The notes beneath the pieces were generated by a model, which saw only the letters and a list, made by a program, of their open reading frames with translations, made no database searches and was not told where the DNA came from. From Streptomyces hokutonensis (GTDB taxonomy: Bacteria > Actinomycetota > Actinomycetes > Streptomycetales > Streptomycetaceae), in contig NZ_BARG01000033.1 of assembly GCF_000376565.1 (NCBI RefSeq), positions 298,467 through 362,466 on the forward strand: a stretch of DNA of 64,000 nt, read 5' to 3'. Positions 45,231-53,402 of the stretch are shown in pieces. Position 1 is the stretch's first letter. Every line of letters starts with the position of its first letter. The translations under genes and the position numbers were made by a program.

Positions 45231-45420
45231 TGCCCTGGAACCGGTCGCCCGAGCCCCACCGCCGGTGTCTCCCATGGGGTTCATGTCCCGATCTCCTGCC
45301 ACATCCGAGAGTTAACGGGTCATTGGGGCACATGCGGTGTGAAGGCGGGGTCGGGCCGGAAATCATCTTGTCATGAACCTGCGATCCGACGGGCGGATCG
45401 CGGTCTCATGGAGGTGTTGG

Positions 45421-45873
45421 ATGCACCGCAGACTCGCCACCGGTCTCGCCGCCTCGACTCTGGCCCTGGTCGCCGTCGTCGCCACCGCGACAGCCGCCAC
45501 CGCAGTACCCGCCGACAAGCCCCAGGTCCTCTCCAGCTGGACGCAGACAAGCGCGTCGAGCTACAGCCTCTGGGCCGCGGCTCGCGCCAACCAAACCGCC
45601 TGGTCCGCCTACGAGTTCGACTGGTCCACCGACTACTGCTCCGACTCGCCCGACAACCCCTTCGGCTTCCCCTTCGCCACGTCCTGCGCCCGCCACGACT
45701 TCGGCTACCGCAACTACAAGGCCGCCGGCAGCTTCGACGCCAACAAGTCGCGGCTCGACAGCGCCTTCTACGAGGACCTCAAGCGCGTCTGCGCCGCCTA
45801 CGGCGGAGCCACCGCGACCGCGTGCAACAGCACGGCGTGGACGTACTACCAGGCCGTGAAGGTGTTCGGCTGA
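45421..45873 (+). CDS. Secreted prokaryotic phospholipase A2
   Basis: The 150-residue precursor has a Sec signal (MHRRLATGLAASTLALVAVV) with likely cleavage near residue 28-30. The mature region PADKPQVLSSWTQTSASS and the catalytic CARHDFGYRNYK (His92-Asp93) closely match the Streptomyces violaceoruber secreted phospholipase A2, recalled from memory. Four cysteines (73, 89, 124, 135) can form its two disulfides. It releases fatty acids from phospholipid sn-2 positions with calcium. GGAGG precedes ATG 45421 by six bases. The gene is monocistronic and followed by a hairpin. Confidence 0.95.
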   Translation: MHRRLATGLAASTLALVAVVATATAATAVPADKPQVLSSWTQTSASSYSLWAAARANQTAWSAYEFDWSTDYCSDSPDNPFGFPFATSCARHDFGYRNYKAAGSFDANKSRLDSAFYEDLKRVCAAYGGATATACNSTAWTYYQAVKVFG

Positions 45874-45897
45874 CGCATCGTCACCTGACCGGAAAGC

Positions 45898-45924
45898 GCG
45901 GGACGTCGATGTCCGGCGTCCCGC
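45898..45924. terminator. Intrinsic terminator-like hairpin between phospholipase and DeoR genes
   Basis: GCGGGACG (45898-45905) pairs with CGTCCCGC (45917-45924) around an 11-base loop. It lies between convergent genes and could serve both. Confidence 0.55.
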
Positions 45925-45948
45925 AACTCCGTCTCCTGCGGGGCGGGT

Positions 45949-46746
45949 TCACACCGCGACGACCCGAACCCCCGCCTCTTCGAACCGCCTTGCCATGTCA
46001 CGCTCCACCGCCGTGTCCGTCACCAGCGTGTCCACCGACTCGGCCGAACAGATCCGGGCGAAGGCCCGCTGCCCGAGCTTGCTGGAGTCGGCCGCGACAA
46101 TGACACGTTCGGCGCGCTCGCACAGCAGCCGGTTGATCGCGGCCTCCGCCTCGTCATGGGCCGCCGCACCGTGCGTCACGTCGAAGGCCACCACACCGAG
46201 CACCGCCACATCGACGGTGATCTGCGAGAGCACCCCGTCCGCGAGCGGCCCGACGAGTTCGTACGACTGCGGGCGCGCGACCCCACCGGTCAGCACGATC
46301 TTGAACTGGGGCCGTACGGCAAGCTCGTTGGCGATGTTGAGCGCGTTGGTGACGATGGTCAGCGCGGGTGATCCGGAGCTTCCGGGGGCGCCGGATGCGA
46401 GGTCGCCGCGCACGGCCAGGGCGCGGGCCACCTCCGTGGTCGTCGTACCGCCGGTCAGACCCACCGCCTCGCCCGGCGCGACGAGTTCCGCGACCGACTT
46501 GGCGATGCGCTGCTTCTCGGAGGCGTGCCGGGCGGTCTTGTACCGCAACGGCAGTTCGTACGACACCCCGTGCACCACGGCGCCGCCCCGGGTACGCACC
46601 AGCATCTGCTGCTCGGCGAGCTGGTCGAAGTCACGGCGGATGGTGGCGGCCGACACCGCGAGGTCGGCAGCAGCCTCCTCGACGTCGAGCCGCCCGCGCT
46701 CCACGAGCAGCTCCAGCAGCGCCTTCCAGCGGGCGTCGCGCGACAT
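45949..46746 (-). CDS. DeoR-family transcriptional regulator
   Basis: The 265-residue protein has the DeoR winged helix (ALLELLVERGRLDVEEAAADL, SAATIRRDFDQLAEQQMLVRTRGGA) and a sugar-phosphate-sensing domain with GLTGGTTTTEVA, LTGGVARPQS and ADSSKLGQRAF. It most likely represses the divergent SIS/aldolase operon and responds to a phosphorylated sugar. ATG 46746 has GGAG seven bases upstream; GTG 46752 is an alternative. The promoter gap carries an inverted repeat around a -10-like sequence. Confidence 0.92.
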   Translation of the reverse strand: MSRDARWKALLELLVERGRLDVEEAAADLAVSAATIRRDFDQLAEQQMLVRTRGGAVVHGVSYELPLRYKTARHASEKQRIAKSVAELVAPGEAVGLTGGTTTTEVARALAVRGDLASGAPGSSGSPALTIVTNALNIANELAVRPQFKIVLTGGVARPQSYELVGPLADGVLSQITVDVAVLGVVAFDVTHGAAAHDEAEAAINRLLCERAERVIVAADSSKLGQRAFARICSAESVDTLVTDTAVERDMARRFEEAGVRVVAV

Positions 46747-46808
46747 CCGCACTCTCCGTTCCTCGATTCTCCGGCGACCCTAGCGCACACCATCCTCACG
46801 GATTTTGC

Positions 46809-46851
46809 TTGATTGTGCTCGAAAGCTCGCTATATCTTGCAGGAACGAGCA
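46809..46851 (+). promoter_or_regulatory. Promoter with putative DeoR operator before the SIS/aldolase genes
   Basis: TTGATT (46809-46814) and TATATC (46831-46836) are spaced 16 bases apart and resemble -35 and -10 elements. TGCTCG (46816-46821) and CGAGCA (46846-46851) form an inverted repeat that brackets the -10, as expected for a repressor site. Confidence 0.5.
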
Positions 46852-46871
46852 TCGTTGGGGAGGGGCGGGAC

Positions 46872-47753
46872 ATGACCTATGTCGAGGACGAGCTGAGGAG
46901 CCAGCCAGAGTGCTGGACGCGCGCCGCGGCGGAGGCGCCGTCGTACCGGGACGTGCTGCCGGCGCCGGGGGAGCGGGTCGCGATCGTCGGCTGCGGCACC
47001 TCGTACTTCATGGCCCAGGCCGTCGCCGCCCTCCGCGAGGGGGCGGGCCAGGGGGAGACCGACGCCTTCGCCGCCTCCGAGTTCCCGCACGGCCGCCCGT
47101 ACGACCGGGTTCTCGCCCTCACCCGCTCCGGCACCACGACTGAAGTCCTGGAACTTTTGGGACAGCTGAAGGGCCGCACCCCTACCACCGCGATTACCGC
47201 CGACCCGCACACCCCCGTGATGACGGCCGCCGACGAGATCGTCGTGCTCGACTTCGCCGACGAACGCTCCGTGGTGCAGACCCGGTTCGCGACCACCGCG
47301 GTCACCCTGCTCCGCGCCCACCTGGGCCTGCACACCGGCACCGCCGTCGCCGACGCCCGTACCGCGCTCGCCGCCGAACTGTCCCAACAGCTCGTCGCCT
47401 GCACCCAGTTCACCTTCCTCGGCCGCGGCTGGACGGTCGGTCTGGCCAACGAGGCCGGGCTGAAGATGCGCGAGGCCTCGCTGTCCTGGACCGAGGCCTA
47501 CCCGGCGATGGAGTACCGGCACGGCCCGATCAGCATCACCACCCGCGGCACCGCCACCTGGATGCTCGGCGAGGCACCCGAGGGACTCGCCCAACAGGTG
47601 CGCGCCACCGGCGGGTTGTGGATCGAGGGCGGCCTCGACCCGCTCGCCGAACTCGTCCGCGCCCAGCGCCTAGCGGTCGCCGTCGCCGCGCACCGGGACC
47701 TCGACCCCGACCGCCCGCGCCACCTCACCCGCTCGGTGATCCTCGCCCCCTGA
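46872..47753 (+). CDS. SIS-domain sugar-phosphate isomerase/deaminase (AgaS-like)
   Basis: The 293-residue protein has tandem SIS domains as in GlmS isomerase and AgaS: GCGTSYFMAQAV, LTRSGTTTEVLE, FLGRGWTVGLANEAGLKM, EAYPAMEYRHGP. It probably isomerises or deaminates an amino-sugar phosphate such as galactosamine-6-phosphate. GAGGGGCGGGA precedes ATG 46872. It is followed 16 bp later by a class II aldolase and is divergent from the DeoR gene. Confidence 0.9.
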   Translation: MTYVEDELRSQPECWTRAAAEAPSYRDVLPAPGERVAIVGCGTSYFMAQAVAALREGAGQGETDAFAASEFPHGRPYDRVLALTRSGTTTEVLELLGQLKGRTPTTAITADPHTPVMTAADEIVVLDFADERSVVQTRFATTAVTLLRAHLGLHTGTAVADARTALAAELSQQLVACTQFTFLGRGWTVGLANEAGLKMREASLSWTEAYPAMEYRHGPISITTRGTATWMLGEAPEGLAQQVRATGGLWIEGGLDPLAELVRAQRLAVAVAAHRDLDPDRPRHLTRSVILAP

Positions 47754-47769
47754 AAGGACAGGAGAGGCC

Positions 47770-48633
47770 GTGCCCCTCGTCACCACCGGCGAACTCGTCA
47801 CCCGCGCCGCCGAGGCCCGCTCCGCCGTGGCCGCCTTCAACATCATCACGCTGGAGCACATCGAGGCCGTCATCGCAGGCGCCGAGTCCGCCGCTGCCCC
47901 CGTCGTCCTCCAAGTCAGCGAGAACGCCGTCAAGTTCCGCCACGGCCGCCTCCTCCCCCTCGCCCGCGCGGCCGTGGCCGCCGCCGAACGGGCCGCCGTA
48001 CCCGTCGCGTTGCACCTCGACCACGTCCAGAGCGACGACCTGCTACGGCAGGCACCCGACGCCGGGTTCAGCTCGGTGATGTACGACGCGGCTCGCCTCC
48101 CGTACGCCGAGAACCTCGCCGCGACCCGCGCCGCCGCCGACTGGGCACACGCCCAAGGGCTGTGGATCGAGGCCGAGTTGGGAGAGGTCGGCGGCAAGAA
48201 CGGCGAACCGCCCCTCGACGCCCACGCACCCGGCGCCCGCACCGACCCGGCCCAGGCCCGCGCCTTCGTCACCGACTCCGGCGTCGACGCCCTCGCCGTG
48301 GCCATCGGCAGCACGCACGCCATGACCACCCGTACGGCCACCCTCGACCACGAGCTCCTCAAGCGGCTCGCCGCCACCCTGGACGTTCCCCTCGTTCTGC
48401 ACGGCTCCTCGGGAGTCCCCGACGACGAGCTGATCGCGGCCGTCGCGGGCGGCATCACCAAGGTGAACGTGGGCACGGCCCTCAACCTCGCGATGACCGG
48501 CGCGATCCGCGCCTACCTCGCCGCGCATCCCGAGGCGGTCGACTCCCGCACGTACCTGAGCGTGGCGCGGGAGGCGATGGCCGGGACGGTGGCCCGGATC
48601 ATCGGCGTCCTCACGGGACGACCTAGCGCTTGA
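47770..48633 (+). CDS. Class II ketose-bisphosphate aldolase (KbaY/GatY/FbaA family)
   Basis: The 287-residue zinc aldolase has FNIITLEHIEAV, the zinc ligand His in ALHLDHVQSDD, VMYDAARLPYAEN, IEAELGEVGGKNG, LVLHGSSGVPDDEL and KVNVGTALN. It cleaves a ketose-1,6-bisphosphate (tagatose or fructose type) to triose phosphates. With the SIS protein it outlines a partial amino-sugar or galactitol route. No sugar kinase or transporter is adjacent. Its 3' end overlaps the convergent methyltransferase gene by 11 bp. Confidence 0.93.
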   Translation: MPLVTTGELVTRAAEARSAVAAFNIITLEHIEAVIAGAESAAAPVVLQVSENAVKFRHGRLLPLARAAVAAAERAAVPVALHLDHVQSDDLLRQAPDAGFSSVMYDAARLPYAENLAATRAAADWAHAQGLWIEAELGEVGGKNGEPPLDAHAPGARTDPAQARAFVTDSGVDALAVAIGSTHAMTTRTATLDHELLKRLAATLDVPLVLHGSSGVPDDELIAAVAGGITKVNVGTALNLAMTGAIRAYLAAHPEAVDSRTYLSVAREAMAGTVARIIGVLTGRPSA

Positions 48634-49777
48634 CGGCCTTCAGCACCACGAACTTCGGGTCGCTGGCGACGAGTTGGCTGTTGCCGAACAACCGCTTCAG
48701 CTTCACGTGGTAGGCGAGATGCCGGTTGCCGATCACGTGGAGCTCTCCGCCCGGCCGCAGCGCGCGCCGCGCGTCGGAGAACATGCGCCAGGCCGTCGCG
48801 TCGGTCGTCGCCTGGTGCGAGTGGAACGGCGGATTGTTCAGTACGAGGTCCACACTCTCGGCAGGGACCCCGGTCAGCCCGTCCCCGACCCTGAACTCGG
48901 CATGCCCCGGCACCCCGTTGGCCTTGTACGTGGCCTCCGCCGACGCCACCGCCTGGAACGACTCGTCCACGAACAGGACTTCGGCCTCCGGATCGGCCAG
49001 CGACACCGCCGTACCGACGACACCGTTCCCGCACCCGAGGTCAACGACCCGGCGCAGCCCGCGACTTGAGGGCAGGTGCTGGAGCAAGAAGCGGGTGCCG
49101 ATGTCGAGGCGCTCGGCGCAGAACACACCCGCGTGATTGACCACGGTGTGTCCGGAGACGACCCCGATGCCATCGGGCAGGGCGTAGCTGTGCGGCCACG
49201 GATTGGTGGCACGCGTCCCCGACGACCGGGGCGTGCAGTGGATCAGCCGGGCCTTCTTCTCGGCCAGCGAGGTCCGGGTCGGGCCGAGGATCCGCTCGAA
49301 GAGCTTCAGCGTCGAGGTGTGGATCTCCTTGACCATGCCGGTACCGACCACGACGGTGTCGGCGTGCACCCCGGGCGCCAGCCGCAGCAACTGGTCCTCC
49401 AGCAGGGCGAGACTCTTCGGCACCCGCACCAGCAGCACGTCGACGCGCTCGGGCGGCGGATCCTGGGTGGTGAGCAGCCGTACGGAATCGGCGGCGACCT
49501 CGTTCCGTGCCAGGTTCGCCCTCGTCGCCTCCTGGGTGAGGAACGAGTCCGTGATCTGCACCGGGCCGTACCGCGCGAGCGCCGTGGCCAGGGCGCCCCA
49601 GCGGTCGCCCACGATCACGACCGTGCCGGACAGCGGGGTGTCCTGTTCCGCGAGATGTCGCAGCAGGTACTCGTCGGAGGCGTCCCAGGCGCGCAGCCGG
49701 TCGCGCGGGTCCTCGGGGAAGCGGGCCAGGGCGCGGTCGCCCCACGGGGTCGTCATGCGGTCGATATGGTCGTCCAT
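48623..49777 (-). CDS. RlmG/RsmC-like class I methyltransferase
   Basis: The 384-residue protein has two Rossmann-like halves. The N-terminal one is degenerate (SGTVVIVGDRWGALATALARYG). The C-terminal one is catalytic, with VVDLGCGNGVVG and the N-methylating NPPFHSHQ motif. This matches RlmG/RsmC enzymes that make N2-methylguanosine in ribosomal RNA. It probably acts on 23S or 16S rRNA. It is divergent from the AlkB homologue. Confidence 0.9.
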   Translation of the reverse strand: MDDHIDRMTTPWGDRALARFPEDPRDRLRAWDASDEYLLRHLAEQDTPLSGTVVIVGDRWGALATALARYGPVQITDSFLTQEATRANLARNEVAADSVRLLTTQDPPPERVDVLLVRVPKSLALLEDQLLRLAPGVHADTVVVGTGMVKEIHTSTLKLFERILGPTRTSLAEKKARLIHCTPRSSGTRATNPWPHSYALPDGIGVVSGHTVVNHAGVFCAERLDIGTRFLLQHLPSSRGLRRVVDLGCGNGVVGTAVSLADPEAEVLFVDESFQAVASAEATYKANGVPGHAEFRVGDGLTGVPAESVDLVLNNPPFHSHQATTDATAWRMFSDARRALRPGGELHVIGNRHLAYHVKLKRLFGNSQLVASDPKFVVLKAVKR

Positions 49778-49834
49778 CGTGCGCCAAGGCTAACCGAGTA
49801 CCAGCTCAAGGCCGGTCGGGGCAGGATGGAGCGC

Positions 49835-50476
49835 ATGGACGCCGAGCTGTTTCCCCGGGCCCGCACCGAGATCGCGCCGGGCGCGGTGCACGTGCCGGAC
49901 TGGCTCGACCAGGGCCGCCAGCGCGACCTCCTGACCGCCTGCCGCGACTGGGCCCGCCCACCCGCCGGCCTGCGCACGGTCCGCACCCCCGGCGGCGGCA
50001 CGATGACCGCCCGCCAGGTCTGCCTGGGCTGGCACTGGTACCCGTACGCCTACTCCCGCACGACGACCGACGGCGACGGCACCCCCGTGAAGCCGTTCCC
50101 GCCCTGGCTCGACGAACTGGGCCGACAGGCGGTCACCGACACACTGGGGACGCCGACCGCGTCGTACGACATCGCACTGATCAATTTCTACGACGCCGAC
50201 GCCCGGATGGGCATGCACCGCGACAGCGACGAGAAGTCCGACGCACCGGTCGTGTCGCTGAGCCTCGGCGACACCTGCGTCTTCCGCTTCGGCAACACCG
50301 AGACCCGCACGAAGCCTTACACGGACGTGGAGTTGAGGAGTGGCGACCTGTTCGTGTTCGGCGGCCCGTCGCGGCTGGCGTACCACGGGGTGCCGAGGGT
50401 GTACGAGGGCACGGCGCCGGGGGAGCTGGGGCTGAGAGGGAGACTGAACGTGACGCTGAGGGTCAGTGGCTTCTGA
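49835..50476 (+). CDS. AlkB-like alpha-ketoglutarate/Fe(II) dioxygenase (DNA/RNA demethylase)
   Basis: The 213-residue protein has the iron motif MHRDSDE (His-x-Asp), a distal His in LAYHGVPR, and the 2-oxoglutarate arginine in RLNVTLRVSGF. INFYDADARMGMHRDSDE matches AlkB, which oxidatively removes methyl groups from 1-methyladenine and 3-methylcytosine. ATG 49835 follows GGATGGAG; ATG 49826 in frame is an alternative. Confidence 0.92.
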   Translation: MDAELFPRARTEIAPGAVHVPDWLDQGRQRDLLTACRDWARPPAGLRTVRTPGGGTMTARQVCLGWHWYPYAYSRTTTDGDGTPVKPFPPWLDELGRQAVTDTLGTPTASYDIALINFYDADARMGMHRDSDEKSDAPVVSLSLGDTCVFRFGNTETRTKPYTDVELRSGDLFVFGGPSRLAYHGVPRVYEGTAPGELGLRGRLNVTLRVSGF

Positions 50477-50487
50477 GCGGGGTGCGC

Positions 50488-50549
50488 TTCGAAGGGGCGC
50501 GGGGCTGTGTCGATATGCGGCTCCGCCGCGTGGGCGCGACCAGCCCCCA
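50488..50549 (-). repeat. Dispersed short repeat, copy 2 (inverted relative to copy 1)
   Basis: Read on the minus strand this is the same unit as 2061-2115: GGCTGGTCGCGCCCACG, the GCGGC-GGA-GCCGC hairpin, CATATCGACACAGCC and GCGCCCC. It fills most of the gap between the AlkB and ROK genes. A short open frame across it is not a gene. Confidence 0.75.
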
Positions 50550-50613
50550 CCGGCCGCCACTATGACCACAACCCCCACCGGCTCTCGATACGGATCATGG
50601 GAGACTCCCCCTC

Positions 50614-51828
50614 ATGAGCGGCGAAGGGACAACCTCAAGAGCGCGGCTGGACCGAGGACGCGGAGCCCTCGGCCCCGCGCTGGAACTCGTGCACACCGGC
50701 CGCGCCCCCACCCGCGCCGTACTGACCGCGGAACTGGGCGTGACCCGGGCAACGGCCGGCGCGGTCGCCGCCGAGCTGGAGGCACTGGGCCTGATCAGGG
50801 TCGACGCGAGGCCCGGCGCGGCGGCGGGCTCGCAGGGCCGCCCCTCGCACCGGCTCGCGCTCGCCGAGGACGGCCCCGTCGTCCTCGCCGCCCAGGTGCA
50901 CGCCGACGGCTTCCGCGCCGCGCTGGTCGGTCTCGGCGGCCAGATCGTGGCGACAGCCCCGGGCTGCGAGGCCGTCGACGCCGACCCGGCGAAGGTGCTC
51001 GGCTCGGTCGTCGAGGCGGGCGCGGATCTGCTGCGGGCGACCGGCCGCCGCTGCGTGGGCGCCGGACTCGCCGTACCGTCCGCCGTCGCCGAACCCGACG
51101 GACTGGCACTGAACCCCCTCCACCTCGCCTGGCCCGCGGGCGCGCCCGTGCGGCGGATCTTCGCCGAGTGCGTGCGCGCGGCCGGCCTCGCCGGACCGGC
51201 GTTCGCGGGCAACGACGTCAACCTCGCCGCGCTCGCCGAACACCGGCACGGCGCGGGCCGGGGCGCCCGCGACCTGCTGTGCGTGGCGACCGGGCACCGG
51301 GGTGTGGGCGGCGCGCTGGTGCTCGACGGGCGTCTGCACACGGGGAGTTCGGGGCTCGCGCTCGAGGTCGGACACCTCACCGTCAACCCCGAGGGCCGCC
51401 CCTGCCACTGCGGCAGCCGCGGCTGCCTCGACGTCGAGGCCGACCCCCTCGCCTTCCTCACGGCCGCCGGTCGTGAGCCGGGTCCCGAGGTGTCCCTGCT
51501 CCAGGAGTCCAACGACCTGATCCGCCTGCACTACGACGACCTGTCCGTCCGCAGGGCCGCCGAGACGCTGATCGACCGCCTGGGGCTGGGACTCGCCGGG
51601 CTGGTGAACATCCTCAATCCCGACCGGATCATCCTCGGCGGACTGCACCGCACCCTCCTGGACGCCGACCCGGACCGGCTGCGCGCGGTCGTCGCCGACC
51701 GCAGCCTGTGGGGGCAGAGCGGGGGCGTGCCGATCCTCGCCTGCACCCTTGACCACAACAGCCTGGTGGGCGCCGCCGAGTTGGCGTGGCAGCCCGTGCT
51801 CGACGACCCGCTGGCGGCCCTTTCCTGA
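50614..51828 (+). CDS. ROK-family transcriptional regulator/sugar kinase homologue
   Basis: The 404-residue protein has an N-terminal winged helix (ALELVHTGRAPTRAVLTAELG) and a ROK domain with VGAGLAVPSAV, AGNDVNLAALAEHRHG, GVGGALVLDG and the zinc motif CHCGSRGCLD. The ROK signature and Asp (NDVN) are intact, so sugar binding or phosphorylation is possible. It lies alone downstream of the repeat; its targets are unknown. Confidence 0.88.
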   Translation: MSGEGTTSRARLDRGRGALGPALELVHTGRAPTRAVLTAELGVTRATAGAVAAELEALGLIRVDARPGAAAGSQGRPSHRLALAEDGPVVLAAQVHADGFRAALVGLGGQIVATAPGCEAVDADPAKVLGSVVEAGADLLRATGRRCVGAGLAVPSAVAEPDGLALNPLHLAWPAGAPVRRIFAECVRAAGLAGPAFAGNDVNLAALAEHRHGAGRGARDLLCVATGHRGVGGALVLDGRLHTGSSGLALEVGHLTVNPEGRPCHCGSRGCLDVEADPLAFLTAAGREPGPEVSLLQESNDLIRLHYDDLSVRRAAETLIDRLGLGLAGLVNILNPDRIILGGLHRTLLDADPDRLRAVVADRSLWGQSGGVPILACTLDHNSLVGAAELAWQPVLDDPLAALS

Positions 51829-51932
51829 CCGCGCGGACGGCACGTGACGCAAGGAATTGACGAGCCCGTTGGGAGCCGGGGCAGAGTAGGTCTATCGTCG
51901 GAAACCTAAGGCCAGAGGATGGAGGGCGGCCG

Positions 51933-52187
51933 GTGATGCCGCAGGATGAGCCCGTGATCGGATGCACGGGGCAGGTGATCATCGGAACCCGTGGAAACGC
52001 GGGCCCCGGCGAGATCCTGGTGCGCGTCCGCGGCGGCTCCGAGACCTTCCTCGCCTGGTCTGACGATCCTCTGCCCACGGGGGCGACCGTGCTCGTGATC
52101 GAGTCGCGTGGGGGTCGTGAGGTCCACGTCATCGAATGGGTGGATCCATTGGACGCGCTGGGCGGGGACCCCGCCGGCGCAGAGTGA
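51933..52187 (+). CDS. Small OB-fold-like protein preceding flotillin gene
   Basis: This 84-residue protein begins (V)MPQDEPVIGCTGQVIIGTRG and has beta-rich segments GEILVRVRGGSETFLAWSD, TGATVLVIESRGGREVHVIEW. This resembles the soluble OB domain of NfeD proteins, which usually accompany SPFH/flotillin proteins. It lacks membrane segments. GGAGG lies seven bases before GTG 51933; ATG 51936 is the next codon. It ends 9 bp before the flotillin start. Confidence 0.78.
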   Translation: MMPQDEPVIGCTGQVIIGTRGNAGPGEILVRVRGGSETFLAWSDDPLPTGATVLVIESRGGREVHVIEWVDPLDALGGDPAGAE

Positions 52188-52196
52188 GGAGTACCA

Positions 52197-53378
52197 ATGT
52201 TCGGTTACCGCGTTCCCGCTCCCGATGAGGCGATGCTGATCTCGGGTGGCAGGCGGGGACTGGGGGGCGCGCCGTTCCGAGTGGTGACGGGGCACGGAAA
52301 GTTCGTGCTCCCGGTTTTCCGCAAGACCCGTTTCCTCACCCTGGCGATGTGCGAGGCAGAGGTCACCGAGACCTGCGTGACCCGGCAGGGCATCGCCCTG
52401 AACGTCCGTGCCGTCATCGCCTTCAAGGTCGGCAACGACACCGAGAGCATCATCAACGCGGGCCAGCGCTTCCTGTCCGACCAGGATCAGATGTCGGTCC
52501 TGACCGGCCGGATCTTCGCCGGTCACCTGCGGTCCATCATCGGCTCGATGACCGTCGAGGAGATCGTCACCGAGCGGCAGAAGCTCGCCGCCGAGGTCCT
52601 GGACACCTCGAAGATCGAGATGGCCAAGATCGGCCTGATCGTGGACTCGCTGCAGATCCAGTCGATCGACGACGGCGACACCGGCTACATCGAGGCCATG
52701 TCCGCCCCGCACAAGGCGGCCATTCAGCGCCAGGCCCAGATCGCCCAGGCCCAGGCCACCCAGGCCTCCGCCGAGGCGCAGCAGGTCGCGGCCCGCAACC
52801 AGGCCGAGTACGCCCGGCAGACCGCCGTCGTCAAGGCCGAGTACTCGGCCGAGGTGGACCGCGCCCAGGCGCAGGCCGCGCAGGCCGGACCGCTGGCACA
52901 GGCCCACGCCCAGCAGGAAGTGCTCGCCGCGCAGACCGAACTGGCCCAGCGCCAGGCCGAGTTGCGCCAGCAGCAGCTCGTCGCCGAGATCGTCAAGCCG
53001 GCCGAGGCCGAGGCCCAGCGGATCAAGCTGCTCGCCATCGCCGAGGCCGACCGCATGAAGATCCAGGCCGAGGCGGCGGCCTCCTACGACCGGGTCGCGC
53101 TCGACCGCATGCTGATCGACCAGCTCCCGCAGATCGTCAAGGAAGCGGCGGGCGGCCTCGCCGGCGCCAACGTCAACGTCCTCAACGGCGCCGACGGCCT
53201 CGGCGAGATCGCGGCCGGCCTGGTCTCGCAGGGCCTCACGATCCTCGACTCGGTCCGGGGCAACCTGGGCAACGCGGACAACGACGGCCGCCGCCCCGGC
53301 GACGACGTCAAGAACCTGCTCCAACTCCCGGCGAAGAAGGACGACAAGAAGGACGACGGTCCGGTGGACCTCGACTAA
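52197..53378 (+). CDS. Flotillin-like SPFH-domain protein
   Basis: The 393-residue protein has an SPFH domain (MFGYRVPAPDEAMLISGG, LNVRAVIAFKVG, MTVEEIVTERQKLAAEVL). A long Ala/Gln/Glu-rich coiled coil runs from about residue 180 to 300 (QAQIAQAQATQASAEAQQ), then a Gly/Asn segment and a charged tail (KKDDKKDDG). Flotillins scaffold membrane microdomains. It lacks an obvious N-terminal membrane helix, so membrane contact may use the SPFH domain or a partner. With the OB-fold gene it forms a two-gene operon. Confidence 0.9.
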   Translation: MFGYRVPAPDEAMLISGGRRGLGGAPFRVVTGHGKFVLPVFRKTRFLTLAMCEAEVTETCVTRQGIALNVRAVIAFKVGNDTESIINAGQRFLSDQDQMSVLTGRIFAGHLRSIIGSMTVEEIVTERQKLAAEVLDTSKIEMAKIGLIVDSLQIQSIDDGDTGYIEAMSAPHKAAIQRQAQIAQAQATQASAEAQQVAARNQAEYARQTAVVKAEYSAEVDRAQAQAAQAGPLAQAHAQQEVLAAQTELAQRQAELRQQQLVAEIVKPAEAEAQRIKLLAIAEADRMKIQAEAAASYDRVALDRMLIDQLPQIVKEAAGGLAGANVNVLNGADGLGEIAAGLVSQGLTILDSVRGNLGNADNDGRRPGDDVKNLLQLPAKKDDKKDDGPVDLD

Positions 53379-53402
53379 CAGACGCGCGAGGCGGGGCCGG
53401 TC

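Noticed and set aside
50317..50550. Short minus-strand frame reading GRAHAAEPHIDTAPRP
   Set aside because: It is a translation of the dispersed repeat; the same peptide appears from copy 1 near 2062-2115. It is a repeat artefact, not a gene.
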